Shown here: positions 15,123 through 22,813 of the stretch, one piece after another
How the letters are laid out: every line of letters begins with the position of its first letter
Numbering within the stretch: the first letter of the stretch is position 1
Assembly (NCBI GenBank): GCA_965262315.1
Contig: CBDHFJ010000148.1
Location: forward strand, 1-36,583
Direction: 5' to 3'
DNA length: 36,583 nt
Source: JBCCFK01 sp965262315
Lineage (GTDB): Bacteria > Actinomycetota > Acidimicrobiia > Acidimicrobiales > UBA8592
Translations under genes and position numbers: made by a program
The notes under the pieces: model-generated
Databases searched by the model: none
What the model was told of the DNA's origin: nothing
The model's input: only the letters and a program-made list of their open reading frames with translations

Positions 15123-16820
15123 TCAGCTGAGCCCGACGATCTCGCCGTTGTCGTCGAGGTCGATGCCCATGGCGGCCGGCATCTTGCCGAGCCCGGGCAT
15201 GGTCCGCATGTCGCCACACAACGGGTAGATGAAGCCGGCGCCGACCGAGGCCCGGACCTCCCGCACGGGGAGGGTCCAACCGGTGGGTGCGCCCTTGAGC
15301 TTGGGATCGGACGAGATCGACAGATGGGTCTTGGCGATGCAGACCGGAAGGTTGTCGAAGCCGGCCTCGGTGTAGGTGGCCAACTGCTTGTCGGCCTGGG
15401 CCGAGTACTCCACGCCATCGGCGCCGTACACCTTGGTCGCCACGGCGTGGATCTTGTCCTTCAGCGAAGCGTCGTCAGGGTAGAGCACCTCGAAGTTGCT
15501 CTCCTCTTCGGCGGCTTCGGCCACAGCGGTGGCAAGCTCCGCCGCACCCTTGCCGCCGTCGGCGAAGTGCGTGGTCACCGCAGCGCGGGCGCCGTACTCG
15601 GTGGCGATCTCCTTGATGGCTGCGATGTCAGCGTCGTGATCGCCCGGGAAGACGTTGATGGCGACCACCGGCGTGACCCCGTGGACCTGCATGTTCGCCA
15701 ACTGCTTGCGCAGGTTGTCGCCACCCATGTGCACCTCATCAGGGTTCTCGGCGAGCAGCGCATCCGGGAGCGGCCTGCCGGCGACGATCTTGTGGTTGCC
15801 GCTGTGCGCCTTGAGCCCACGCACGGTGGCGACGAGCACCGCCGCGTCAGGGGCGATGCCCGAGTACCGGCACTTGATGTTGAAGAAGCGCTCGGCGCCC
15901 ATGTCGGCACCGAAGCCGGCCTCGGTCAGCAGGAAGTCGCCGGTCCGAATGCCGATGCGATCAGCGACGATCGAGCTGTTGCCGGTGGCGATGTTGCCGA
16001 ACGGACCGGTGTGTACGAGCGCCGGAGTGCCCTCGAGTGTCTGCATCAGGTTGGGCTTGATGGCCTCCATGAGGATGACCGCCATCGACCCGGCCACCTT
16101 CAGGTCCTCCGCGGTCACCGGCGTGCCGGCCTTGGTGTAGCCGACCACGATGCGACCGAGTCGCTCGCGCAGGTCCTGCAGCGACGAGGCCAGCGCCAGG
16201 GTGGCCATGACCTCCGAGGCGGCGGTGATGTCGAAGCCGCTCTCTCGCGGGATGCCGTCCATGCGGCCGCCGAGGCCGATCGTGATGTTGCGCAGCGCCC
16301 GGTCGTTGACATCGAGGACCCGACGCCACGTGATGTTGTGGATGTCGAGACCCAGTTCGTTGCCGTGGTACAGGTGCGCGTCCAGCACCGCTGCGCACAT
16401 GTTGTGCGCCGCAGTGACCGCGTGCATGTCGCCGGTCAGGTGGAGGTTGAACAGCTCCATGGGCACGACCTGGCTGTAGCCGCCGCCCGCAGCGCCACCC
16501 TTGATGCCGAAGGTCGGTCCCATCGACGGCTGTCGGATGGCGATGGTCGCGGTCTTGCCGATGTGCTGGAACGCCTGACCCAGACCGACCGTCGTGGTCG
16601 TCTTGCCCTCACCCAGCGGCGTCGGCGTGATGGCCGAGACCACCACGTACTTCGCCTGCGGGCGGTCCGCCATGGCTTCGATTGCTGCCAGATCGATCTT
16701 GGCCGTGCCCTTGCCGTAGGGCTCGAGCAGGTCACCCGGAATGCCGGCGGCGGCGGCGATCTCGGGCAGTGGACGGATGGTCGCAGCCTTCGCGATCTCG
16801 AGATCGGACGGGAAACTCAT
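15123..16820 (-). CDS. fhs: Formate--tetrahydrofolate ligase
   Basis: 565 residues; the family is about 555-560. Catalyses formate + THF + ATP to 10-formyl-THF + ADP + Pi, reversibly. The start SDLEIAKAATIRPLPEIAAAAGI, the ATP-binding loop TPTPLGEGKTTTTVG, QPSMGPTFGIKGGAAGGGYSQVVPMELFNLHLTGD and PVVAINVFPGD are all diagnostic. ATG 16820 has GGAG about 9 nt upstream. Promoter and operator lie at 16880-16910 and resemble those of the IclR gene at 8585. Co-transcribed with the MTHFR-like gene; together they can draw C1 units from methylene-THF through to formate with ATP gain, or the reverse. Confidence 0.97.
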   Translation of the reverse strand: MSFPSDLEIAKAATIRPLPEIAAAAGIPGDLLEPYGKGTAKIDLAAIEAMADRPQAKYVVVSAITPTPLGEGKTTTTVGLGQAFQHIGKTATIAIRQPSMGPTFGIKGGAAGGGYSQVVPMELFNLHLTGDMHAVTAAHNMCAAVLDAHLYHGNELGLDIHNITWRRVLDVNDRALRNITIGLGGRMDGIPRESGFDITAASEVMATLALASSLQDLRERLGRIVVGYTKAGTPVTAEDLKVAGSMAVILMEAIKPNLMQTLEGTPALVHTGPFGNIATGNSSIVADRIGIRTGDFLLTEAGFGADMGAERFFNIKCRYSGIAPDAAVLVATVRGLKAHSGNHKIVAGRPLPDALLAENPDEVHMGGDNLRKQLANMQVHGVTPVVAINVFPGDHDADIAAIKEIATEYGARAAVTTHFADGGKGAAELATAVAEAAEEESNFEVLYPDDASLKDKIHAVATKVYGADGVEYSAQADKQLATYTEAGFDNLPVCIAKTHLSISSDPKLKGAPTGWTLPVREVRASVGAGFIYPLCGDMRTMPGLGKMPAAMGIDLDDNGEIVGLS

Positions 16821-16879
16821 CGAGGGCTCCAGGGCGTGTGGCGGTGTTCGCGTCACTCTGACATGTTCGCGGACGTTCC

Positions 16880-16910
16880 ACAATACGGCGATGTTCCACC
16901 ATGCGGAACA
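16880..16910 (-). promoter_or_regulatory. fhs promoter with IclR-type operator
   Basis: TGTTCCAC-CAT-GCGGAACA (16892-16910 on the plus strand) is a near-perfect 8-bp dyad. On the minus strand TTCCGC (16908-16903) sits as -35, then 17 nt, then TATTGT (16885-16880) as -10. A second, half-conserved GTTCCAC (16875-16881) overlaps the -10. The arrangement matches the promoter at 8548-8577 base for base in placement, so the same IclR protein is the likely regulator. Confidence 0.7.
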
Positions 16911-16931
16911 CTCCCGGGCGTGGCTCCACCG

Positions 16932-17756
16932 TCAGGCGGCGGGTGCACCTCGCTGCAGCCACTTGTGCAGGACGTCCTCGCGGATCGCCGCAGGATGCCG
17001 CCGGAAGAAGTCGCCCCGCGGGATCGACACGAAGCCGGCCGACCGCACGACATCGTGCAGCCACTCGTCGGCCTGGCCGTGGAGCTCGACCGTCAGCACC
17101 TCGACGCGGTGACCCCATCGTTCGATGGTCGGCAGGACATCGGACTCGCCGCCCTCGATGTCCATCTTCAGGAGCTCGCAGGTCTCGAGGCCCGCCAGGT
17201 CGAGGATGTCCTCGACCGGCAGCGCCTTGACCTCGGCCCCACCGTCGGGGTCGACCGCACGGCCCCACTCGGGCCCCTCGTCGGCGAACTGAACGGTGCC
17301 CCGTTCGGTCCAGGCGGCCGCATGGACGACCTGCGCGATGTCCGTCAACCGCATCCGAGCGACCTGCGCCTCGAGCATGGCGAAGCTGGACGCATCGGCT
17401 TCCACACCGATGTACGACTCCAGCGCCGGGCCCGACACCGACGAGATGAAGGCGAGGAACCCACCGACGTTCGCGCCCAGGTCGACGACTGTCCGCGGGC
17501 GGAACGGTGCCTGGGTGGTGTACTCGCCGTCCCGGAACAGCTCCCAGACCGTGGCCACGTCGGTGCTCCCGGGACGCACACCGATCGGGCTCACCCCACG
17601 GAGACGCACCACGGCACCGTCGTCCTCACCGCCCACGAGCAACCGACGCGTCGCTCCGTCCTGGCTGCTCGTGTACACCCAGATCTTGTTCGCGGCCTTG
17701 TCCATGAACCGCTTCGCCTCGTGCGCGACGCGTTCCCATTGATCGGTTCGCCCCAT
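16932..17756 (-). CDS. FkbM-family methyltransferase
   Basis: 274 residues from ATG 17756 (GAAGGTGA about 10 nt upstream); ATG 17765 and GTG 17831 are also in frame and would add 3 or 25 residues. SAM-dependent methyltransferase: motif I TVVDLGANVGGFLAFIS, motif II IGVEADASSFAMLEAQV, and ETCELLKMDIEGGESDVLP, the hallmark K-x-D-x-E-G-x-E of the FkbM family. These enzymes commonly O-methylate sugars or polyketides; the substrate here cannot be inferred from its neighbours. The end is 22 nt from the fhs operator. Confidence 0.85.
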   Translation of the reverse strand: MGRTDQWERVAHEAKRFMDKAANKIWVYTSSQDGATRRLLVGGEDDGAVVRLRGVSPIGVRPGSTDVATVWELFRDGEYTTQAPFRPRTVVDLGANVGGFLAFISSVSGPALESYIGVEADASSFAMLEAQVARMRLTDIAQVVHAAAWTERGTVQFADEGPEWGRAVDPDGGAEVKALPVEDILDLAGLETCELLKMDIEGGESDVLPTIERWGHRVEVLTVELHGQADEWLHDVVRSAGFVSIPRGDFFRRHPAAIREDVLHKWLQRGAPAA

Positions 17757-17934
17757 CGTGTCCATCACCTTCGTGTCGAATCGCCGGGCCGTGCCTCGCC
17801 CGCCGGGCACCGCCGCCGCGAATCTTGTCACCGATTCGGTCGCCGCGCTCGGCGGCCGCCCGACCTCGGAGCTGCCACCTTCGAGGGCGACATCTGGGCC
17901 GGACGACCCATGGGGCAGCTCGACTCCGTGGCGC

Positions 17935-17940
17935 TAGCGT
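17935..17940 (+). promoter_or_regulatory. -10 element TAGCGT for the secreted RTX-repeat protein gene
   Basis: TAGCGT ends 8 nt before ATG 17949, with no ribosome-binding site between them. No -35 is recognisable at 16-18 nt. Confidence 0.4.
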
Positions 17941-17948
17941 GACCAGCC

Positions 17949-19706
17949 ATGCCCGCGCCCGGCCCGACCACGAAGCGCGTGGCCGCGCTCCTGATGACTG
18001 CGGCCGCGCTGGCGATCTTCGCACCTGCGGCGCTCCTCGGGACCGGCAGCGACGCCGCGCCGCTGACCACCGCGACGGCCAACCGGTACGGCGGCTGGGT
18101 GGCCGACTTCGGACCCGCCGAGGCCACCTTCGGCGCCACCAGCGAGCAGCGCGTCATCGAGCTGCTGACCAGCCGACTCGCCGACGATCCGGCAATCGAC
18201 GGCATCACCATCAAATCCAACTTCAAGTCCGAGGGCAGCGACGACCTCGTCGCCTCCGACCTGACCGACAGCCAGCTCCACGTCGACGGCTGGGTCGAGG
18301 ACACCGATCTCAGCGACACCGAGCGGGACCTGCTGCTGGCCTGGATCGACGACGGCGGTGTCGCCGTCGTGACCGAGGACGTGGTCACGGCGGACAAGCT
18401 GACCACCTCGCTCGGGATGCCGATGGCCGTGTCAGGCGGCGTCGGCGAGCCGGGGATTCCTGCGAGCTTCGTCGCCACCGATCTCTCCCATCCCATCGTG
18501 GACAACGCGACGTTCGGCAGTTGGTCGAGCATCGCGACCTGGGGAAGCGCTGGTCACTTCGGACCGTCGAGCTCGCTCGATCCGGCCTGGAGCGTCATCG
18601 CCGAGGACGGGTCGGGCAACGCCACCATCGCCGAACGGAGCTACGGCTCGGGCGCAGTGATCGCCATCGCCGACGTCAACACGTTGAGCCAGACGATCTT
18701 CACCGGCACGCCGACCGACATCGCCGCCATCGACATGTCCAACGCCGGCGAGGTCGCTGCCGCCCTCGACACGAACGGCATCTTCGTCCTCAACCTGTTC
18801 GCCTACGCCATCGGGTTGGGCGACGACACCAACGACCCCACGGACTTCTCGACCCCGACGCCGACGCCAACTCCCACGCCGGGTCCGACACCAACACCCA
18901 CCGCGACACCGATCCCGCCGACCCCCACGCCGACAGCGACGGCCACACCAGCCCCACCAACCCCCACGCCGACCGCCACGGCCACACCAGCCCCACCAAC
19001 GCCCACCCCGACGGCCACGGCCACACCAGCCCCACCAACACCCACCCCGACCGCCACCGCCACACCAGCCCCACCAACACCCACCCCGACCGCCACCGCC
19101 ACACCAGACCCCACCGACACCCACCCCGACGCCCGACACCCACCCCCAACACCGACCGCAAGTCCGACGCCGACACCCACCCCCACCCCGACACCGACCG
19201 TCCGCTGCCGGGGGCTCGATGCCACCATCGTCGGCACCGACGGCGACGACACCATCCTGGGCACCTCGGGCCCCGACGTGATCGCGGGCCTCGGCGGCGA
19301 CGATGTGATCCGCGGACTGGGTGGTGACGACGTCATCTGTGGCGGAGCCGGCAACGACGTGATCTCGGGCAACGGCGGCGACGACGACCTCAACGGCAAC
19401 GGCCGCGGCGACCGCATCTTCGGCGGCGCGGGCGACGACCAGATCCGAGGGGGCCCGGGAGCCGATGTACTCAGCGGCGACCGCGGGAGCGACCGACTCC
19501 TGGGTGGCTCTGGCGGGGACGACCTCACGGGTGGGCGCGGCGCCGACCGACTGGCCGGCAATGGTGGACGAGACACCCTTTCAGGCGGCAAGGGCCCGGA
19601 TGCGCTCGACGGTGGCGCAGGCAGGTCCGACCTCTGCGATGGTGGCGCCGGCACCGACTCGGCCGAGCGGTGCGAGACGGTCATCGCCGTCGCCAGGATC
19701 CGCTGA
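17949..19706 (+). CDS. Secreted protein with Pro-Thr repeat stalk and RTX calcium-binding repeats
   Basis: 585 residues in three parts. Residues 1-~37: signal peptide (TKRVAALLMTAAALAIFAPAALL). ~38-295: a globular domain that I do not name with confidence; it has the look of a GATase-like/ThuA-like fold (VIELLTSRLADDP, LLLAWIDDGGVAVVTEDV, YGSGAVIAIADVN, FVLNLFAYAIG). ~298-418: Pro-Thr-Ala stalk of 13-residue units. ~420-575: at least eight RTX nonapeptide-type repeats (GGDDVIRGLGGDDVICGGAGNDVISG etc.) that bind Ca2+ in a parallel beta roll, ending in Cys-containing DLCDGGAGTDSAERC. It is likely exported and folds outside the cell in Ca2+, as expected for sea water. The DPTDTHPDARH segment in the stalk breaks the repeat pattern (see findings). 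Convergent with the MFS gene 5 nt away. Confidence 0.85.
   Translation: MPAPGPTTKRVAALLMTAAALAIFAPAALLGTGSDAAPLTTATANRYGGWVADFGPAEATFGATSEQRVIELLTSRLADDPAIDGITIKSNFKSEGSDDLVASDLTDSQLHVDGWVEDTDLSDTERDLLLAWIDDGGVAVVTEDVVTADKLTTSLGMPMAVSGGVGEPGIPASFVATDLSHPIVDNATFGSWSSIATWGSAGHFGPSSSLDPAWSVIAEDGSGNATIAERSYGSGAVIAIADVNTLSQTIFTGTPTDIAAIDMSNAGEVAAALDTNGIFVLNLFAYAIGLGDDTNDPTDFSTPTPTPTPTPGPTPTPTATPIPPTPTPTATATPAPPTPTPTATATPAPPTPTPTATATPAPPTPTPTATATPAPPTPTPTATATPDPTDTHPDARHPPPTPTASPTPTPTPTPTPTVRCRGLDATIVGTDGDDTILGTSGPDVIAGLGGDDVIRGLGGDDVICGGAGNDVISGNGGDDDLNGNGRGDRIFGGAGDDQIRGGPGADVLSGDRGSDRLLGGSGGDDLTGGRGADRLAGNGGRDTLSGGKGPDALDGGAGRSDLCDGGAGTDSAERCETVIAVARIR
18942..19107 (+). repeat. 39-bp tandem repeat coding for a Pro-Thr-Ala stalk
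   Basis: Units beginning gccacaccag start at 18942, 18981, 19020, 19059 and 19098, exactly 39 bp apart, each coding 13 residues (ATPAPPTPTPTAT). The last unit carries an extra A at 19108 that shifts the frame. Confidence 0.85.
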
Positions 19707-19711
19707 TCCGC

Positions 19712-20956
19712 TCAGATCGCGTGGATGGCCTCCGCACGGAGGTAGGTCACGACGGTGACGAGAAAGGCCACACCAGCCGCGACGGTGATGGTCTCGCCCA
19801 CCCCGACGACCGAGGCTGCGAGGCCGAACACCAGCGCACCCACAGGCTGGAGGCCGAGCTGAACCAGGGTGAACAGACCCATCACCCGACCCATCAGCTC
19901 GTTCGGGGTGTTCGACTGGATCAGGCCCTGGTTCATGTTGATGAAGAAGCCGCCGGCCAGGCCCATGACCACGCCGAGAAGCATCAGCTGCCACAACGCG
20001 GTGGTCCGACCCATCGCGGAGACGGTCAGGCTGCCCATCATCATCGCCCGGAGGAAGATGGTTCCCTTGCGTTGCATGTCGCCCTTGCGCATCACGATCG
20101 TGGAGGTCACCGCCAGGCCGAGACCGATCATGGCGAAGACCGGTGCGGCGTCGCCGGCGTCACGGCCGAGGTCCTCCTTCACGAAGGCCTGCACCGTGGT
20201 GAACAGCAGCGCGTTCATCACCCCACCGGCCAGGGCCAGCATCAGGAAGAGCGTCCGCAGCGCCCGGTCGCGGGCCACGAACGCGAGGCCCTCGCGGACG
20301 GCGGCCCGCATGGTGACCCGGTCCTCGCGGGCCACGCGCCGCACGGGCGGGGTCCGCATCATGAGGACGAACCCGGACCCGACGACGAGGAGGGCCCCCA
20401 GATAGAAGAAGACGCCGTCGAACCCGAAAGCGTCACCGACGAGCTGGGCCAGCACCGACCCCGCCACCATGGCACCCGTGATGGCGATCGCGTTCAACGC
20501 GATGCCGCCGTACAGGAGCCGCTCAGGCAGGAGCTCCGGCACCAACGAGGTCCGCACCGGAAAGCCGATGGCCATCGCGGCCCCGACCGCCAGCGCCGAG
20601 ACCACGAGGAGAGCCAGGCTGAGCTGGCCCTGGGAGATGAGCAGGCTGGTGACCAGCAGGCCGGCGGCGGCCGCCAACTGGGTGAGGAGCAGGAGTCGCC
20701 GGCGATCGAGCCGATCCGCCCACACCCCGGCCGGCAGGACAAGGAGCAGGCTGGGCAACCCGAGGAGGAAGATCAGCAGACCCTGCACCGACTCGCTCTG
20801 ATCCAGGCCGTCCAGCGCCACCCATCCGTACACGAAGCGGATGGCGTTCATCACGAGCGCGAACGTGACGGTGTTGAGCCAGAGCCAACGGAAGGGCGCG
20901 ATCGACAGGGGATTCCCGCGGGCATCCTCCTCCGAGGAGGTCTTGGCTCGAGCCAT
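19712..20956 (-). CDS. MFS transporter
   Basis: 414 residues with about 12 hydrophobic segments. The start of the second half and the cytoplasmic loop motif GLPSLLLVLPAGVWADRLDRRRLLL match MFS motif A (G-x-x-x-D-R-x-x-R) of the drug/metabolite exporters with the 'MFS_3' (enterobactin exporter-like) arrangement; AMGRTTALWQLMLLGVVMGLAGGFFINMNQGLIQ is a typical later helix pair. The substrate is unknown. ATG 20956 lies 6 nt after TAGCGT (20968-20963), whose first three bases are the stop codon of the upstream TetR gene. Same strand as TetR, with a 9-nt gap, so it can also be reached by readthrough from the TetR promoter. Confidence 0.88.
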   Translation of the reverse strand: MARAKTSSEEDARGNPLSIAPFRWLWLNTVTFALVMNAIRFVYGWVALDGLDQSESVQGLLIFLLGLPSLLLVLPAGVWADRLDRRRLLLLTQLAAAAGLLVTSLLISQGQLSLALLVVSALAVGAAMAIGFPVRTSLVPELLPERLLYGGIALNAIAITGAMVAGSVLAQLVGDAFGFDGVFFYLGALLVVGSGFVLMMRTPPVRRVAREDRVTMRAAVREGLAFVARDRALRTLFLMLALAGGVMNALLFTTVQAFVKEDLGRDAGDAAPVFAMIGLGLAVTSTIVMRKGDMQRKGTIFLRAMMMGSLTVSAMGRTTALWQLMLLGVVMGLAGGFFINMNQGLIQSNTPNELMGRVMGLFTLVQLGLQPVGALVFGLAASVVGVGETITVAAGVAFLVTVVTYLRAEAIHAI

Positions 20957-20962
20957 CCAGCG

Positions 20963-20968
20963 ACGCTA
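20963..20968 (-). promoter_or_regulatory. -10 element TAGCGT overlapping the TetR stop codon
   Basis: On the minus strand TAG (20968-20966) ends the TetR gene and continues as TAGCGT, 6 nt before the MFS ATG. Same arrangement as etfA/folC at 31170. Confidence 0.45.
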
Positions 20969-21556
20969 CCGGATCACCATCGGCGCCATGTCAGCCGCGA
21001 CACTGCGAGCCAACGCCGCGAGGCGCCTCCGGTACTCGACCACCGCCGGCTGGTCGAGCTGCATGCCCCGTGGTGCCCACCGGAGCAGGTCGATCCAGTC
21101 GGCGCGACGGCGACCGTCGGCGTCGCTCGTTGACACTCGGTCGGCGACCCACCGGTCGACGGCGGCCCACAGGCGATCGATCTCGCGCCCGATGGCGTCG
21201 GCGACCGCCGGACTCTTCGCGGCGACCAGCTCCTCGTGGTGGGGTGACGCGGCGGTGAGCTCCCAGAGGTCCCCCTCGAACCGTTGCAGCAGGGCATCGA
21301 GCGCCGCTGGCATGTCGTCGGCTTCGTCGAGGGCCGCGAGGGCGGCATCGACTCGGGCCTCGAAGACGGCCGAGAACGCCGAGGCGAAGACGTCGTCCTT
21401 GTCGGCGAAGTACTGGTACACGGCCGGGCGCGACACCCCTGCCGCCCGGGCGATGTCGGCCATGGACGTGGCTGCGTAGCCCTGCGCCATGAACTGCTCG
21501 ACCGCCGCCCGCCGGATCGACTCGCGGCGAGCGTCGCCTCGTGAGGTTGCTGACAC
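20966..21556 (-). CDS. TetR-family transcriptional regulator
   Basis: 196 residues from GTG 21556. The N-terminal TetR HTH is canonical: RRESIRRAAVEQFMAQGYAATSMADIARAAGVSRPAVYQYFADKDDVFASAF. The C-terminal ligand domain is unassigned. The region before the start holds a compound operator (21568-21612). CTGACA-N17-CAACGT, ending 7 nt before the GTG, is a plausible leaderless promoter embedded in the operator, so it very likely represses itself and the divergent LLM oxidoreductase. The MFS gene follows on the same strand. Confidence 0.9.
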   Translation of the reverse strand: MSATSRGDARRESIRRAAVEQFMAQGYAATSMADIARAAGVSRPAVYQYFADKDDVFASAFSAVFEARVDAALAALDEADDMPAALDALLQRFEGDLWELTAASPHHEELVAAKSPAVADAIGREIDRLWAAVDRWVADRVSTSDADGRRRADWIDLLRWAPRGMQLDQPAVVEYRRRLAALARSVAADMAPMVIR

Positions 21557-21567
21557 GACCGCAACGT

Positions 21568-21612
21568 TGACACATCGTGACCGATGTGTCAGGTTTGCAC
21601 ACCTGACACATC
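21568..21612. promoter_or_regulatory. Compound TetR operator, three TGACACAT boxes
   Basis: Two overlapping perfect palindromes: TGACACATCG-TGAC-CGATGTGTCA (21568-21591) and GATGTGTCAGGT-N6-ACCTGACACATC (21583-21612, 12-bp arms). They share the middle box. The site lies between the TetR start (21556, minus) and the LLM start (21665, plus). TTGACA at 21567-21572 may be the plus-strand -35, which the operator would cover. Confidence 0.85.
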
Positions 21613-21664
21613 AAGATGCAACCGTCAGGTCGTACTCCACATCCCGCCCGTCCAGGAGCCCCAG

Positions 21665-22630
21665 ATGACCCGCCTCGGCTATCAGATCCCCAACTTCACC
21701 CTGCCCGGCGTCGCGGCAGCCGACGTGTTCGGCAACGTGATCGAGCAGGCGAAAGCGGCCGAGGCGGCCGGCTTCGACCGGGTGTTCGTGATGGACCACT
21801 TCTACCAACTGCCCGGACTCGGAGCGCCCGAGGAACCGATGTACGAGTGCTACACCTTGCTCTCGGCCATCGCGCAGCACACCGAGACGGTGCGCCTCTC
21901 ATCGCTGGTGACCGGCAACACCTACCGCCACCCCACACTGCTGGCCAAGACCATCACCGCCCTCGACCACGTCTCCAACGGTCGCGCCACCCTGGGGATC
22001 GGCGCCGGCTGGTTCGAGCTCGAGCACGACTCGCTCGGCTACGAGTTCGGCACGTTCACCGACCGCTTCGAGAAGCTGGAGGAGGCGCTCCAGATCATCC
22101 TGCCGATGCTACGAGCCGAGAAGGTCAGCCTCGAGGGCAAGCACTATCAGGTGACCGATGCCGTCAACTCACCCGCCCCGCTCTCGGACATCCCGATCAT
22201 GATCGGCGGCAGCGGCGAGAAGAAGACCCTGCGGATGGTCGCCCAGTACGCCAACGAGTCCAACCTCGGCGGCGCCTCCGTCGACGAGATCCCGCGCAAG
22301 CTCGATGCCCTGGCCGCCCACTGCGAGCGTCTCGGCCGCGACCGTTCCGAGATCGCCGTGACCTCGCTCCAGATGGTGCTTGTCGCTCCCACCATGGAGG
22401 AGGCCGAAGCGGACCTGCGCGCCGTCGGGGCCGCCAAGCGCTGGCCCGACGAGGTCATCGAGATGGCGAAGGGCCTGCTGGTCTACGGCGACCCCGACAC
22501 CGTGGGCGAACGCCTGCAGGCCGCCATGGACACCGGCATCGACGGCCTCACGGTCAACCTCGCCGCCAACGGCCACAACCTCGACCGCATCGGCCTCCTC
22601 GGCGAGGTTGGCCTCGAGGTCACCGCCTGA
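21665..22630 (+). CDS. LLM class F420-dependent oxidoreductase
   Basis: 321 residues, a luciferase-like monooxygenase TIM barrel. Signatures: LGYQIPNFTLPG, AEAAGFDRVFVMDHFYQLPG, TVRLSSLVTGNTYRHPTLLAKTITALDHVSNGRATLGIGAGWFELEH (the GIGAGW segment is typical of F420-dependent members), DIPIMIGGSGEKKTLRMVAQYANESNLGG and YGDPDTVGERL. It probably transfers hydride between F420H2 and an organic substrate, not identifiable from sequence. ATG 21665 was chosen over the open frame start at 21584 because of the CAGGAG site 7 nt upstream and the family's N-terminus. The compound TetR operator precedes it. Confidence 0.92.
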   Translation: MTRLGYQIPNFTLPGVAAADVFGNVIEQAKAAEAAGFDRVFVMDHFYQLPGLGAPEEPMYECYTLLSAIAQHTETVRLSSLVTGNTYRHPTLLAKTITALDHVSNGRATLGIGAGWFELEHDSLGYEFGTFTDRFEKLEEALQIILPMLRAEKVSLEGKHYQVTDAVNSPAPLSDIPIMIGGSGEKKTLRMVAQYANESNLGGASVDEIPRKLDALAAHCERLGRDRSEIAVTSLQMVLVAPTMEEAEADLRAVGAAKRWPDEVIEMAKGLLVYGDPDTVGERLQAAMDTGIDGLTVNLAANGHNLDRIGLLGEVGLEVTA

Positions 22631-22813
22631 CACCACTTCTTGACCGAGCCTTGGGAAGAGCGTGACGTACTCATGAGGCACCCCTGAGTGCGCCTTGAAC
22701 GTGACGGGCGAGTCTAGAGCGCACTGGTTGCTGCTCTTCTGCTCGCACCGCACCTTGTCCCATGCGGTGTCTGCGGTCAGGCGGGGACCTGCGCGGGCGG
22801 TCGGGTCGTCACC

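Noticed and set aside
15324..17942. 872-residue plus-strand open frame across fhs and the FkbM gene
   Set aside because: Shadow of two minus-strand genes with diagnostic motifs; Arg/Gly/His-rich translation without a recognisable domain.
17825..19327. 500-residue alternative frame through the PT-repeat region
   Set aside because: It reads the repeat in another frame (HGHTSPTN-type), lacks a signal peptide and stops inside the RTX region; the frame from 17949 has signal peptide and RTX repeats.
22631..22813. Possible tRNA or small RNA in the gap after the LLM gene
   Set aside because: No T-loop GTTCGAA-like sequence or cloverleaf pairing found by eye; only short imperfect inverted repeats.
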